Program-made: the position numbers and the translations under genes
Shown here: piece by piece, positions 9,636-18,887 of the stretch
Layout: the number at the start of each line of letters is the position of its first letter
Position numbering within the stretch: position 1 is the first letter of the stretch
Notes under the pieces: model-generated
The model's database searches: none
What the model was told of the DNA's origin: nothing
Seen by the model: only the letters and a program-made list of their open reading frames with translations
From: Photobacterium swingsii
GTDB lineage: Bacteria > Pseudomonadota > Gammaproteobacteria > Enterobacterales > Vibrionaceae
Length of the DNA: 64,000 nt
NCBI RefSeq assembly: GCF_024346715.1
Contig: NZ_AP024853.1
Coordinates: forward strand, 1,767,580 to 1,831,579
Reading direction: 5' to 3'

Positions 9636-9655
9636 TTTATAACCAATAGTTATGG
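9636..9655. promoter_or_regulatory. Candidate operator upstream of the moxR-like gene
   Basis: TTATAACCAATAGTTATG contains the dyad ATAAC-N5-GTTAT and, on the minus strand, the 11-mer ATTGGTTATAA that also occurs at 19787-19797 upstream of the maturase. It lies about 55-70 bases before the moxR-like start. It has the general look of a LysR-type box; the regulator is not shown by the sequence. Confidence 0.4.
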
Positions 9656-9707
9656 GATTAGAGGGTAGGTTGTACACAGTAAGGCATTAAGCATTCGAGG
9701 GCACGTT

Positions 9708-10724
9708 ATGAACCACGCACAGCAAGCTATTAACCAACTAATTCAACAAACTGAGAAGAGCGTCATAGGGCAAAGCCATGTGGTTCAGGCTTTGGTGATA
9801 GGGTTACTCACTAATGGGCACGTATTGCTGGAAGGTTTACCGGGAACTGCAAAAACGCGTTCGGTGAAATCCTTAGCAAACGCCTTGAATACGGATTTTG
9901 GTCGGATCCAATTTACCCCTGATCTTCTTCCTTCGGATGTCACTGGCACTGAGGTGTATCAAGACCTTGATGGAAAACCGCAGTTACATTTTCAGCCCGG
10001 CCCTATTTTTAACAGCATAGTGCTTGCTGATGAAATCAACCGTGCGCCAGCCAAAGTGCAGGCGGCCTTGCTTGAAGCCATGGCGGAAAACACCATTACT
10101 GTCGGGGATAAAACCCATCAATTACCCGAGCTTTTCATGGTATTGGCGACCCAAAACCCAATTGAACAAGAAGGAACATATCCATTGCCAGAAGCGCAGA
10201 TGGACCGCTTCATCATGAAGGTGACGGTGGATTACCCTGACGATGATGCTGAAGCCGAGATTATTCGTTTAGTGCGCAGTGAAGAGGTGGTGAGACCCGA
10301 TAGCACTTCGAATAGCATTGCAAACGGTGGCGATAGTCACGCCCATAACCAGATGCTCACTATTGATCCTGCCAATATTTTAGCGGCACGCCAAGCTTTG
10401 CCTGAGGTTGAAGTGTCTGAACTGATTGAGCGCTACATTGTGGGCCTTGTGATGGCGACACGAAAACCCGAGCGTTACCCTGACTCTCGTCTTGCGCGTT
10501 GGATTGATGTCGGCGCGAGTCCTCGCGCATCGATTGCGTTAGATAAATGTGCGCGTGCCAATGCATGGTTGCAAGGTAAAACATACGTCGAGCCTGATGA
10601 TATCCGCGCGGTTGCTGCCAATGTGCTCGGGCACAGATTTACGCTGAGCTATGACGCGTTAGCCGATGGTATTACGCGCCAAGATGTGGTGAATGAGCTT
10701 CTTGATCATGTCGTAATTGGCTAA
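9708..10724 (+). CDS. MoxR-family AAA+ ATPase
   Basis: MoxR ATPases act as chaperones that assemble or activate partner complexes, often with von Willebrand factor A (VWA) proteins. The 338 residues contain Walker A GLPGTAKT (43-50), Walker B IVLADEINRAP (about 104-114) and the sensor region ATQNPIEQEGTYPLPEAQMDRF. It is the first gene of a six-gene operon with DUF58, DUF4381, two VWA proteins and a BatD-like protein, the classic MoxR/Bat arrangement. The neighbouring sulfatases and multiheme cytochrome suggest one of them is the client, but this is inference. Confidence 0.93.
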   Translation: MNHAQQAINQLIQQTEKSVIGQSHVVQALVIGLLTNGHVLLEGLPGTAKTRSVKSLANALNTDFGRIQFTPDLLPSDVTGTEVYQDLDGKPQLHFQPGPIFNSIVLADEINRAPAKVQAALLEAMAENTITVGDKTHQLPELFMVLATQNPIEQEGTYPLPEAQMDRFIMKVTVDYPDDDAEAEIIRLVRSEEVVRPDSTSNSIANGGDSHAHNQMLTIDPANILAARQALPEVEVSELIERYIVGLVMATRKPERYPDSRLARWIDVGASPRASIALDKCARANAWLQGKTYVEPDDIRAVAANVLGHRFTLSYDALADGITRQDVVNELLDHVVIG

Positions 10725-10733
10725 GGCGGCACT

Positions 10734-11786
10734 ATGACTTTCAAAGATGAGGCAGATAGAAGAAAAGGTGACACTTCAAAGCCCTCTTCAAAGTACGCTT
10801 CAAATCATTCTGCAAAGCAACTCGCTAAGCAATTCGATGAGCGAATTTATTGTGATTACTCACGTTTAGTGAGACTTCAAGCGCAGGTTGATGGGTTCAG
10901 TTTCCTTCCTCAGCGCAAAGCAGGTAGCGCGCTATCGGGTCGGCACCATTCATCGTTTCGTGGGCGAGGGCTGAATTTTGAAGAGCTACGTCATTACCAA
11001 CAAGGCGATGATATTCGTAATCTTGATTGGAAGGTTACGATGCGAACGGGTAAGCCTCATGTGCGAAGCTACACTGAAGAGAAAGATCGTAGCGTGATCC
11101 TCTGCGTTGATCAGCGTAGCAGCATGTTTTTTTCATCGGTTAATATGATGAAATCAGTGGTCGCTGCTGAAATTGCCGCCTTAACTGCGTGGCGAGTGTT
11201 GAAAGACAGCGATCGGGTCGGTTTTGTGATTAGCCGTCACGATAGCATCGAATACAGCATGCCGAAGCGTTCGCAAGCCAATGTGCTGTCTAATCTCAAC
11301 CAATTAGCTCAAGCTAACCAAGCCTTGGATGTCAGTCGCCAAGATAGCCCAGATGTTGGTATGGCGGCCTTGGTGCGATTGCTTGGTCGATTAAAATGCC
11401 GCAATAACACCATTATATTTTTGAGTGATTGGTCTGGCGTCACTAGCGATGACATTCTTCATTTAAAGCACCTGCAAAAGCATAACGATGTGTTAGGCGT
11501 ACTCATTGCTGACCCTTTAGAAAGTGCTTTTGTGGCTATGCATTCTGCAGACATAGCTACAGACTCCAGCACGTTTACGCCTTGGGTGGTGGGGGACGGT
11601 GATTATCAATTTAATCTTGCTAATCGCCAACAGATGGAAAAAGCCCGCCAAGGGTTAGAGCAACACCATCAATTAAAAAAACAACAGCTATTACAGCTTA
11701 TGGCGGTGCAACATCTCCCTATGATCGAACTTGATACCCAAGGGCTGCATCTCGAACAATTTAAACGTGCTGTGGGAGGGCGCTAA
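10734..11786 (+). CDS. DUF58 domain protein
   Basis: The DUF58 signature RGLNFEELRHYQQGDDIRNLDWKVTMRTGKPHVRSY lies around residues 82-118 (shown here only as family context, with key residues R, D and W). DUF58 proteins carry a degenerate VWA-like fold and accompany MoxR ATPases. No membrane segment is obvious. It begins 9 bases after the moxR-like gene and its stop overlaps the next start (TAATG), indicating translational coupling. Its likely role is as an adaptor between the ATPase and the membrane VWA proteins. Confidence 0.9.
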   Translation: MTFKDEADRRKGDTSKPSSKYASNHSAKQLAKQFDERIYCDYSRLVRLQAQVDGFSFLPQRKAGSALSGRHHSSFRGRGLNFEELRHYQQGDDIRNLDWKVTMRTGKPHVRSYTEEKDRSVILCVDQRSSMFFSSVNMMKSVVAAEIAALTAWRVLKDSDRVGFVISRHDSIEYSMPKRSQANVLSNLNQLAQANQALDVSRQDSPDVGMAALVRLLGRLKCRNNTIIFLSDWSGVTSDDILHLKHLQKHNDVLGVLIADPLESAFVAMHSADIATDSSTFTPWVVGDGDYQFNLANRQQMEKARQGLEQHHQLKKQQLLQLMAVQHLPMIELDTQGLHLEQFKRAVGGR

Positions 11787-12367
11787 TGAGTATTCACACC
11801 CCACCTAGTACCTATATTTTACGCGATATTGTGGATGTGGCTGTCCCTGAGTCCGTAGCGTGGTGGCCACAAACCATAGGTTGGAAGGTACTCGCCTTTA
11901 TGATTTTAGTCGGGTGTTTAGTCTGGGGCTATCACCGCATTAAGCTGTGGTGGCAAAATCGCTATCGTCGCGAAGCTTTACAAGCATTGGCAACACTCGA
12001 TCTTGGCTTACCCCGCGAAAGTGCGACATCGTTATTAACTATTCTCAAAGCCGTGTTGGTTTATCTCGAACCCCAAAATTCGGCATTATTTGGGGACGCT
12101 TTATTACAAAAACTTGATAGCTTATTGCCATCGGCAACGCTGAGCAGTGTCAAGGGTGATGCTGAGGTTAAGTCTGACGCTGATTTTCAGTACCAGGGGG
12201 AAATTGGCAAAAAGTGGTTAGCGGTAAGTTTGTCGAGTCAGCGCTCCCTAACTGAACCTGAGTTAGTGACTTTGATTGCTCATACCCGTAAGTGGTTGCT
12301 GCTTCATCGTAATGCAAAATTAGATAACGCAAAACCAATTAGCGTAACCAATAAAGGGGCGCAATGA
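11786..12367 (+). CDS. DUF4381 membrane protein
   Basis: This 193-residue protein has one clear membrane segment near residues 32-50 (ending LVWGYH), followed by a basic cytoplasmic stretch and a helical soluble domain. DUF4381 proteins occupy this slot in MoxR/Bat operons. It overlaps the previous gene by one base and the next by four (ATGA). It probably anchors or bridges the complex; the biochemical role is unknown. Confidence 0.82.
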   Translation: MSIHTPPSTYILRDIVDVAVPESVAWWPQTIGWKVLAFMILVGCLVWGYHRIKLWWQNRYRREALQALATLDLGLPRESATSLLTILKAVLVYLEPQNSALFGDALLQKLDSLLPSATLSSVKGDAEVKSDADFQYQGEIGKKWLAVSLSSQRSLTEPELVTLIAHTRKWLLLHRNAKLDNAKPISVTNKGAQ

Positions 12368-13473
12368 TGACGATATTTAGCGCATGGTTAGGGTTATCAA
12401 TTGAATTCGTTCACCCCTACAGTTTCTTGTTATTGCCACTGCCGTTGTTGGTGTATTGGTTTATTCCTGCTTACCGCACCAAGAAGACCGCAATAAAAAT
12501 TCCATTTTTTGACACCTTAATGACGGTGTTGGGAGAAACACCAAGCGAAGGTGCAAGTCAACTTACACCGAGCTGGTGGCAAAGAGTGATCTTAATTATA
12601 TCTTGGATATTGGTCATCACTGCGTTAGCTAAACCTATGATTTTAGGCAAGCCTCAGGTACGTGAGCAGTTTGGTCGTGATGTCATGGTGGTCGTGGATT
12701 TATCTGGCTCGATGGCAGAGACCGACTTTGTTGCGACAAAGGCCAACTCTGCCGAAGGGATCCGTGCTGGACAGCGAATTTCACGTCTGGCTGCTGCCAA
12801 GCAAGTGTTGACGGACTTTGCTAACACCCGTCAAGGGGATCGTCTTGGCTTAATTTTGTTTGGTGATGCTGCATTTTTACAAACGCCTTTTACTGCTGAT
12901 CAGCAAGCTTGGCTGGATCTGTTACAGCAAACCGATGTCGCGATGGCAGGGCAAAGTACGCACTTGGGTGATGCGATTGGTTTGGCGATTAAAGTTTTTG
13001 ACCAAATTTATACCCAAGACCAAGACGCTAGCCAGCCCACACGGGAAAAAGTGGCCATTGTGCTGACAGATGGTAACGACACGGGCAGCTTTGTTGAACC
13101 TATAGAAGCCGCCAAAGTCGCAGGGGCGAAAGATGTGCGTATTCACATGGTCGCCATGGGAGATCCTGCAACTGTTGGTGAGCAGGCGTTAGATATGAAT
13201 ACTATTAAACGTGTTGCCGCCTTATCAGGTGGCCAATCTTTTCAAGCCTTGGACCAGTCTGAGCTGGAACAAGCCTATGCCACTATCGGTGAGCTAGAGC
13301 CCGCGCTTTATGAAGCGACAACCTATCGGCCTAAACAGACGATTCATCATTATTTGATCAGTGCGGTTGTGGTGATCTATTTACTGACTTTCTTCATATT
13401 GACCTTAAAACGAAGGGTGACTAAACAGCGAGAGCGAGCTGCTGCAATCGTAGGAGGCAGTGATCATGACTGA
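12364..13473 (+). CDS. VWA-domain membrane protein (BatA-like)
   Basis: The N-terminal membrane segment (about 20-36), a second at about 76-92 and a C-terminal one (about 325-345) flank a VWA domain with the metal-ion-dependent adhesion site DLSGS at 112-116 and TDGND further on. This is the BatA/BatB topology, in which the VWA domain faces the periplasm. It overlaps DUF4381 by ATGA and overlaps the next gene. It may bind metal-dependently to a partner complex activated by the MoxR ATPase. Confidence 0.88.
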   Translation: MMTIFSAWLGLSIEFVHPYSFLLLPLPLLVYWFIPAYRTKKTAIKIPFFDTLMTVLGETPSEGASQLTPSWWQRVILIISWILVITALAKPMILGKPQVREQFGRDVMVVVDLSGSMAETDFVATKANSAEGIRAGQRISRLAAAKQVLTDFANTRQGDRLGLILFGDAAFLQTPFTADQQAWLDLLQQTDVAMAGQSTHLGDAIGLAIKVFDQIYTQDQDASQPTREKVAIVLTDGNDTGSFVEPIEAAKVAGAKDVRIHMVAMGDPATVGEQALDMNTIKRVAALSGGQSFQALDQSELEQAYATIGELEPALYEATTYRPKQTIHHYLISAVVVIYLLTFFILTLKRRVTKQRERAAAIVGGSDHD

Positions 13474-15268
13474 TTCTCTTTTTTGGCAGCAAGTGCTGAG
13501 CGGTTTTCATTTTATTCGCCCTTGGTGGTTAGTTGCGTTTATTCCATTGGCTATCACAGTTTATTGGCGCTGGCAGCTTGATGAAGTATCAAGTTGGCAA
13601 CAGGTGTTACCAAAGCACCTACGAGATGCGCTGACGATTGGTGAGAAAGGTTGGAAAAAACAACTTCCGCTTAAAGTGCTGACTCTGTTGATGGTGTTGG
13701 CGATTTTAGTGTGCGCAGGCCCGAGTTGGCAGCGTGAAGCCTCCCCTTTTGGTGAAGACAAAGCGACCATGCTGGTGGTGATGGATGCTAGCGAATCTAT
13801 GTTAGAAAAAGATGTAGCACCAAGTCGACTAGAACGCGCGAAGCAAAAGGTCCGTGACCTGTTGGCGCTAAGGCAAGGCGGTAAAACAGGGTTGGTGGTG
13901 TATAGCGGCTCAGCACATACGGCAATGCCTCCCACCCAAGATAGCGATGTGTTTACGCCATTTTTAACCGCCATTGAGCCGAGCATTATGCCTGAATCTG
14001 GTAAATCTGCTGAACAAGCCTTACCGCTTATCTCAAGCTTATTGGGTAACGAATTAGCTGGATCGGTTTTATTGATTACTGATGGCGCCAATCCAACCAC
14101 AATCGAGGCATTTAGTGCGTATTTCGCGCGCAGCCCTCACCAACTGTTAGTGTTGGCGATGGGGAATTCGGATGTGGTGAGTCATCAGCCTTTTGATTTG
14201 AAATCTTTAAATCAATTGGCAAATAGCACTGAGGGTAAATTGGTCGAGGTTTCGGTTGATGCCAGTGATGTGCAAACTTTGAATCGTTATGTTGAGCGAC
14301 ACATGCAACTCAACAACGAATCTGCAATGCCATGGAAAGACATGGGCTATTACGTATTGTTTCCTATCACCTTTATTTTGCTGTTGTGGTTTCGTAAAGG
14401 TTGGCTGGTTCAATGGTGCTTGGTGGCGGCAGTACTTCTTCCTGTCACATTTTCAGCGCCTGTTTCAGCACAAAATATCCACACTAAAGCGACACCAACG
14501 GCAGAGGAAATCGCGTCAGAAACCGAGACAGTTACCGTATTTGATCGGATGTCGGCATGGTGGAGCGATCTGTGGTTAACGCCAGATCAGCAAGGCCAGC
14601 TGTATTTTAATCGGCAAGAGTATGTTAAAGCAGCACAACACTTTACTGATCCCTTACGCAAAGGCGTGGCGTATTACTATGGTGCTGAATATCAGTTGGC
14701 GCACAGTGCCTTTTTACAAGTGGGCAAGAGCAGCCCTGCAGTTGTTAGTAAAGCTATTGAAGATACCGGTGCTAGCACTCGTTCAGCACAACGTGAATTA
14801 GGGTTATTCAATGCCGCGAATGCGTTGGCACGTCAGCGAGAATACCTTGCCGCACGGGATATGTTCTTACAACTGGCTCAGCATGCCCAAACTGAGCCCA
14901 TTCGCGAACAAGCCGATCATAATTACCAAGTGATTAAAGGCATTGTTGAAGAGATTAACCGTACCAGTGAAAGTCAATCAGGCACGACCGACGGCCCTGA
15001 AGAATCGTTTGAGCTTGGTGATAACCCGCAAACTGCCGAAGGGGCAGAAGAGCAAGTGAGTTCGGAAATGATGGTACGAGAGACACTCAATGCCAACGAA
15101 ATTCTTGGAAGTGATGAACTGGCTGATAAATGGCTACGACGTGTAGAGGCTGATCCTAAATACTTTTTGCGTGCTAAATTCCAGTTGCAGCGCATAGCGC
15201 AAACGGCGGAGCAAGGCAAACTTGGTTCTACTACCTCACAAGGAGGCGCTGATGAATCCAATGAATAA
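13466..15268 (+). CDS. VWA plus TPR membrane protein (BatB/BatC-like fusion)
   Basis: I start at the ATG at 13466, eight bases after a perfect AGGAGG (13452-13457), rather than at the GTG six bases earlier. Membrane segments near residues 20-35 and 60-76 precede a VWA domain with MDASESM, then a membrane segment (about 293-310), a second hydrophobic stretch, and a C-terminal TPR region that includes the repeat around LGLFNAANALARQREY. BatB and BatC functions seem fused. The start overlaps the preceding gene by 8 bases and the end overlaps BatD. Confidence 0.87.
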   Translation: MTDSLFWQQVLSGFHFIRPWWLVAFIPLAITVYWRWQLDEVSSWQQVLPKHLRDALTIGEKGWKKQLPLKVLTLLMVLAILVCAGPSWQREASPFGEDKATMLVVMDASESMLEKDVAPSRLERAKQKVRDLLALRQGGKTGLVVYSGSAHTAMPPTQDSDVFTPFLTAIEPSIMPESGKSAEQALPLISSLLGNELAGSVLLITDGANPTTIEAFSAYFARSPHQLLVLAMGNSDVVSHQPFDLKSLNQLANSTEGKLVEVSVDASDVQTLNRYVERHMQLNNESAMPWKDMGYYVLFPITFILLLWFRKGWLVQWCLVAAVLLPVTFSAPVSAQNIHTKATPTAEEIASETETVTVFDRMSAWWSDLWLTPDQQGQLYFNRQEYVKAAQHFTDPLRKGVAYYYGAEYQLAHSAFLQVGKSSPAVVSKAIEDTGASTRSAQRELGLFNAANALARQREYLAARDMFLQLAQHAQTEPIREQADHNYQVIKGIVEEINRTSESQSGTTDGPEESFELGDNPQTAEGAEEQVSSEMMVRETLNANEILGSDELADKWLRRVEADPKYFLRAKFQLQRIAQTAEQGKLGSTTSQGGADESNE

Positions 15269-16616
15269 GCCAAAGTGGGTTTTACTCAGCCTTATCTTGT
15301 TGTTTTTACAACCTGTTATGGCCGCTGAAAGTGTCATTATTTCGAAATATGATCAGGCAGAGATGAAAAACTTGGTGAGTGTGAATGCTTGGCTTGAAGG
15401 GACTGATAAAAGTGCCAAAGCTACTCAAAATACAAAGCATAGCAATACCGCCAGTGATGAAGAAACATCTGACCAGAAAGAAGCAGTGTATGCGGTTAGT
15501 GAGCAGATCGTCATGGTGATTGAAGTCTCGACCCCGCGCTGGTTAACCGGTGGTACTCGGATCGACAGTATTGAAATTCCTAATGTCATCGTTAAGCAAC
15601 GTAACCCGTTGGCGACCAATTATACCCAACGTCGTGATGGACAAACTTGGTCAATTCAACGCTGGGAAATTACCTTGTACCCACAGGCATCAGGACAATT
15701 TCATATCCCACCGACCCGTGTAACGGCTCAAGTTTCAGCGCCAAATGGTCAGAATATACAGGCGAATTTAACGACGCCGCCATTGGCATTTAAGGCCAGT
15801 CTTCCGTCTGGCTTTTTAAGCGGAGACAAAGGATGGGTTGCAGCCAGTGCGTTAACCGCGAGCGAGCAATGGGAAGTATCTCGTGAACAGGGTGAGCTAA
15901 AAGTGGGCGATAGCATTACTCGCAGCGTAACACTAACAGGTACGGATACTCTATCTGTGTTGCTTCCTCCCTTGCTAGCGAAGGCTGAGATCCATGAGCC
16001 GAGTGATAGCTATCATCGTTATCCGAAGCCCAATGCTTTAGACGATAGTCAGTCACGCGGAAATTATCAGTCATCACGTACCGAAGAAGTGGTGTATGTA
16101 TTGCAAAAAGGGGGCGAGCTGCACTTTCCAGACCTGAAGTTACAGTGGTGGAATACAAAAACGCAGCAGCTAGAGACACTAGTGGTGGAAGGACGCCGTT
16201 TTACCGTTAAACATACAATGAGTTCTTGGCTATCGCTATATGGTCCTGCGCTATTTACCGTGCTCGTTTTATTGGCTGTGGGTTATATTTTGGTTCGAAT
16301 GATGTTTCGTTACTATCGTACTCGACCAACGCCACAATGGTTAGTCTTTAGCCGCGCACTAAAAACGAAAAGCTGGGCCACTGCACGCGTATTGGTATAC
16401 CGAAAACTGCGAGGACAAACTCAACAGCTAGAACTGCATCAGTACCAAGCCTCATCATCGTGGCTGTCATTGAGTCAACGCTTACAGCAAGCAAAGTTAA
16501 GCCGTGCAGGATTTATCTGTGTGTGGTTGAAACTGAAGAGGGTGACAACCAAAGGTTACGCTTTGCCTAAAGCGCTCCCTGCTCTGGAGACAATAAACAC
16601 CAAAAACGAACCTTAG
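15252..16616 (+). CDS. BatD-like exported membrane protein
   Basis: The start is the ATG at 15252, five bases after AAGGAGG at 15240-15246; the longer frame from 15222 lacks such a site. A signal peptide ends near PVMAAES, then comes a large beta-rich periplasmic region and a single membrane segment at about 322-343 (LFTVLVLLAVGYILV), followed by a basic cytoplasmic tail. This is the layout of BatD/oxygen-tolerance proteins. It is the last gene of the operon and is followed by a strong terminator. Confidence 0.85.
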   Translation: MNPMNKPKWVLLSLILLFLQPVMAAESVIISKYDQAEMKNLVSVNAWLEGTDKSAKATQNTKHSNTASDEETSDQKEAVYAVSEQIVMVIEVSTPRWLTGGTRIDSIEIPNVIVKQRNPLATNYTQRRDGQTWSIQRWEITLYPQASGQFHIPPTRVTAQVSAPNGQNIQANLTTPPLAFKASLPSGFLSGDKGWVAASALTASEQWEVSREQGELKVGDSITRSVTLTGTDTLSVLLPPLLAKAEIHEPSDSYHRYPKPNALDDSQSRGNYQSSRTEEVVYVLQKGGELHFPDLKLQWWNTKTQQLETLVVEGRRFTVKHTMSSWLSLYGPALFTVLVLLAVGYILVRMMFRYYRTRPTPQWLVFSRALKTKSWATARVLVYRKLRGQTQQLELHQYQASSSWLSLSQRLQQAKLSRAGFICVWLKLKRVTTKGYALPKALPALETINTKNEP

Positions 16617-16684
16617 CTCAAATTATTGAGCAATAACACTCGCCCCATTTAGGGTGATTACCTACACTAAAATGACATGTATTC

Positions 16685-16724
16685 AACCCATTAAGCGTAT
16701 TTCATCGGCTTGATGGGTTTTGCT
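16685..16724 (+). terminator. Terminator of the MoxR/Bat operon
   Basis: A 12-bp stem with one G-U pair (16685-16696 with 16708-16719) and an 11-base loop is followed by TTTTGCTTT. It overlaps the earliest possible starts of the downstream LysR frame, which argues that the true LysR start is at 16740. Confidence 0.8.
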
Positions 16725-16739
16725 TTATCAGCAGGAAGA

Positions 16740-17648
16740 ATGAAAAGTACTGAACTCAATTTAATCCCCATTTTTGTTGCTATCTTTGAAGAGCAAAATT
16801 TATCACGTGCTGCAAAGCGGATGGACATTACTCAGCCAGCGGTGAGTAAAGCGCTGAAACGTTTACGCGAAATTTATGATGACCCACTGTTTCATCGTAA
16901 CACCTCAGGTGTTGAGCCAACCACGTTTGCCTGCGATATTTATCCTGCAATGGCTGCTGCATTTAAAAATTTTAGTTCGACATTATCGGCATCACGGGCT
17001 TTTGATCCTAAAGTCTCAAATCGTATCTTTTCAGTGGCTTGTGTCTCAGCGGCGAGCTATGAATTGATGCCGCAATTGATGAAACAAATCCACGAACAAG
17101 CGCCGCATATTTCTATTGAAGTACATCCTCTGTTTACGGAGGATTTTGAAAGTGATTTACGGCTTCAACGGTATGATTTGATCGTTGATTTAGCCCCTCG
17201 TGGTCGAACCGTATTAAAAGTAGAGCCGATTCTTTCAGAGCGCTTATTAGTGGTATGCAGTGCGCGACACCCACGTATCCAGGATTCCATCACCCCAGAG
17301 CAGTTTTTAAAAGAACAGCACGTAGTGGTGTCTCGTTGGCACAGTCGGAAAAGCTTGTTGAATGATGAAGATATCGCAGATCTTGATAAGCGAGATATTA
17401 AGTATCGAGCGCCTGGTGTCGTGGAAATGTTACCTGTGATTCATAACAGTGAGTACATAGGCATGTTGCCGGAATCGACCATTAAGGCGTTCGAAAAGAC
17501 TTATGATGTGAAAGGCATTCCTCTACCGTTCACCGATAAAGAATATGATTTGTGTGCGATTTGGCACCCGAGCCGTACCAGTGAGAGTGCGCATAAATGG
17601 TTGAGGAATCAAGTGAAGCAAGCCGGAAAAATCATAAAGAAAAGTTAG
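16740..17648 (+). CDS. LysR-family transcriptional regulator
   Basis: The N-terminal winged helix-turn-helix reads LSRAAKRMDITQPAVSKALK, followed by a LysR substrate-binding domain. The ATG at 16740 with AGGA just upstream gives 302 residues; earlier TTG/ATG codons lie inside a terminator stem. Regions such as DPLFHRNTSGVEPT are typical of the LeuO/NodD-like subgroup. Its place between the Bat operon and the phosphatase/maturase genes makes it the obvious candidate regulator of the sulfatase block, perhaps at the TGGTTATA sites, but this is inference. Confidence 0.9.
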   Translation: MKSTELNLIPIFVAIFEEQNLSRAAKRMDITQPAVSKALKRLREIYDDPLFHRNTSGVEPTTFACDIYPAMAAAFKNFSSTLSASRAFDPKVSNRIFSVACVSAASYELMPQLMKQIHEQAPHISIEVHPLFTEDFESDLRLQRYDLIVDLAPRGRTVLKVEPILSERLLVVCSARHPRIQDSITPEQFLKEQHVVVSRWHSRKSLLNDEDIADLDKRDIKYRAPGVVEMLPVIHNSEYIGMLPESTIKAFEKTYDVKGIPLPFTDKEYDLCAIWHPSRTSESAHKWLRNQVKQAGKIIKKS

Positions 17649-17685
17649 GGGAAAGTCAGTTCTGACGATGACTACTCTTTATTTA

Positions 17686-17710
17686 AAAGCTCCCTCAACT
17701 AGGGAGCTTT
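17686..17710. terminator. Bidirectional terminator between LysR and HAD phosphatase
   Basis: A perfect 10-bp stem AAAGCTCCCT with AGGGAGCTTT and a five-base loop lies between the two convergent genes. Confidence 0.85.
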
Positions 17711-17761
17711 GGGTTTATTTCTCGGTTGTATTTTTTAGAGGGCGAGGTAAGGTTACCGACG

Positions 17762-18745
17762 TTAGTAAACAGTGCACCATGCATTTTTCATATCAATAAG
17801 ATGCCAGTTATCACGGTCATTGGCTTCATCCATTGCTTTGTCTAGCTTTCCGACACTGGACTTACGGTCATATTTCCATTCACGAGCTTCGTCAGTATGG
17901 TGCACTATCATCGCCATAGAATTTGGCTGGCTGGTCGCCCATTGCATCATCGCGTGATCACCGTCTGAGTTGCCAACGGCGAGTACAGGTTTTTTACCAA
18001 TAATGTGCTGAATGTTTTCTGGCTTGCCTGCTTTATCATCAATAGTGAGGATTTCACCCATTTTAGTGATGGTTGGTTGACCATCATTGTATGCGTATTG
18101 GTATTTAAGGGCGCTGCCAATGATTTGTTCTGCGGGAATATTGTAAACTTCTGGTGCCCATGCACGCATAAAGTCCACGCCACCACCTGACACAATATAG
18201 GTTTTAAAATCATTCGCTTGTAGGTAAGTGAGCATCTCACGCATTGGCTTGTAGGTCAGCTCAGTATAAGCTTTGTTGAACCGCTTATCTTTGGCTGTGG
18301 TTAGCCATTGGTCGACAGTTTGTTGGTACTCCTCAACTGTCATACCACTGTGGGTGACTTTGACTATCTCAAGCAGTGCTTCTTCACCGCCAGCAAATAC
18401 ACTATCAATATCATCATTTAATACGAACTTAAACGGTGCTTGTGTTTTCCATTCGGGGTGATCTTTGGCCATCATTTTGACTTGATCAAGGGCGAACGCC
18501 AGTTGGAAATAATAGGGTTTTTCCGACCACAAGGTACCGTCGTTATCAAATACCGCAATGCGGTCTGCGACAGGCACAAAGGTATCTTTTGATGTGTCTG
18601 TGGATTGTTCAACAAAGCTTACAATGGCAGCCTTACTATCGCCATCTTTCCACGAGGGTAATAGGTTGGGATCACAATCCATCGCCATGGTTGAGAAGGA
18701 TAGGCCCGATAAGACTGCGAGAGCGCAGATACGTTTTTTGTTCAT
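17762..18745 (-). CDS. Exported HAD-family phosphatase
   Basis: A signal peptide (MNKKRICALAVLSGLSFSTMA) precedes the haloacid dehalogenase motif I FDNDGTLW, with nucleophile D67 and acid D69. Motif II is probably IVSGGG, and the motif III/IV region is AVGNSDGDHAMMQ. The sequence resembles phosphoserine-phosphatase-like HAD proteins of 300-330 residues secreted by gammaproteobacteria. It lies downstream of the FGE-like lipoprotein gene on the same strand, 142 bases apart. The substrate is unknown; a role in removing phosphate from imported or periplasmic compounds is plausible. Confidence 0.87.
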   Translation of the reverse strand: MNKKRICALAVLSGLSFSTMAMDCDPNLLPSWKDGDSKAAIVSFVEQSTDTSKDTFVPVADRIAVFDNDGTLWSEKPYYFQLAFALDQVKMMAKDHPEWKTQAPFKFVLNDDIDSVFAGGEEALLEIVKVTHSGMTVEEYQQTVDQWLTTAKDKRFNKAYTELTYKPMREMLTYLQANDFKTYIVSGGGVDFMRAWAPEVYNIPAEQIIGSALKYQYAYNDGQPTITKMGEILTIDDKAGKPENIQHIIGKKPVLAVGNSDGDHAMMQWATSQPNSMAMIVHHTDEAREWKYDRKSSVGKLDKAMDEANDRDNWHLIDMKNAWCTVY

Positions 18746-18887
18746 ATTATTATTTACCTAAATTTTGAGTGTATTGGTGAAATACATTGAGGTGAAACAT
18801 CAATGAGAACAGCGTGATTAATCCTCTTCCTAACCATAGGCTGGCACTCTAAGCCCCCTGAAGTGGCATTAAACGTTGCTTCTCGAA

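Noticed and set aside
18746..18887. Regulatory site between HAD phosphatase and FGE-like gene
   Set aside because: A loose ATTGGTGAAA resembles the octamer but mismatches it, so it was not counted.
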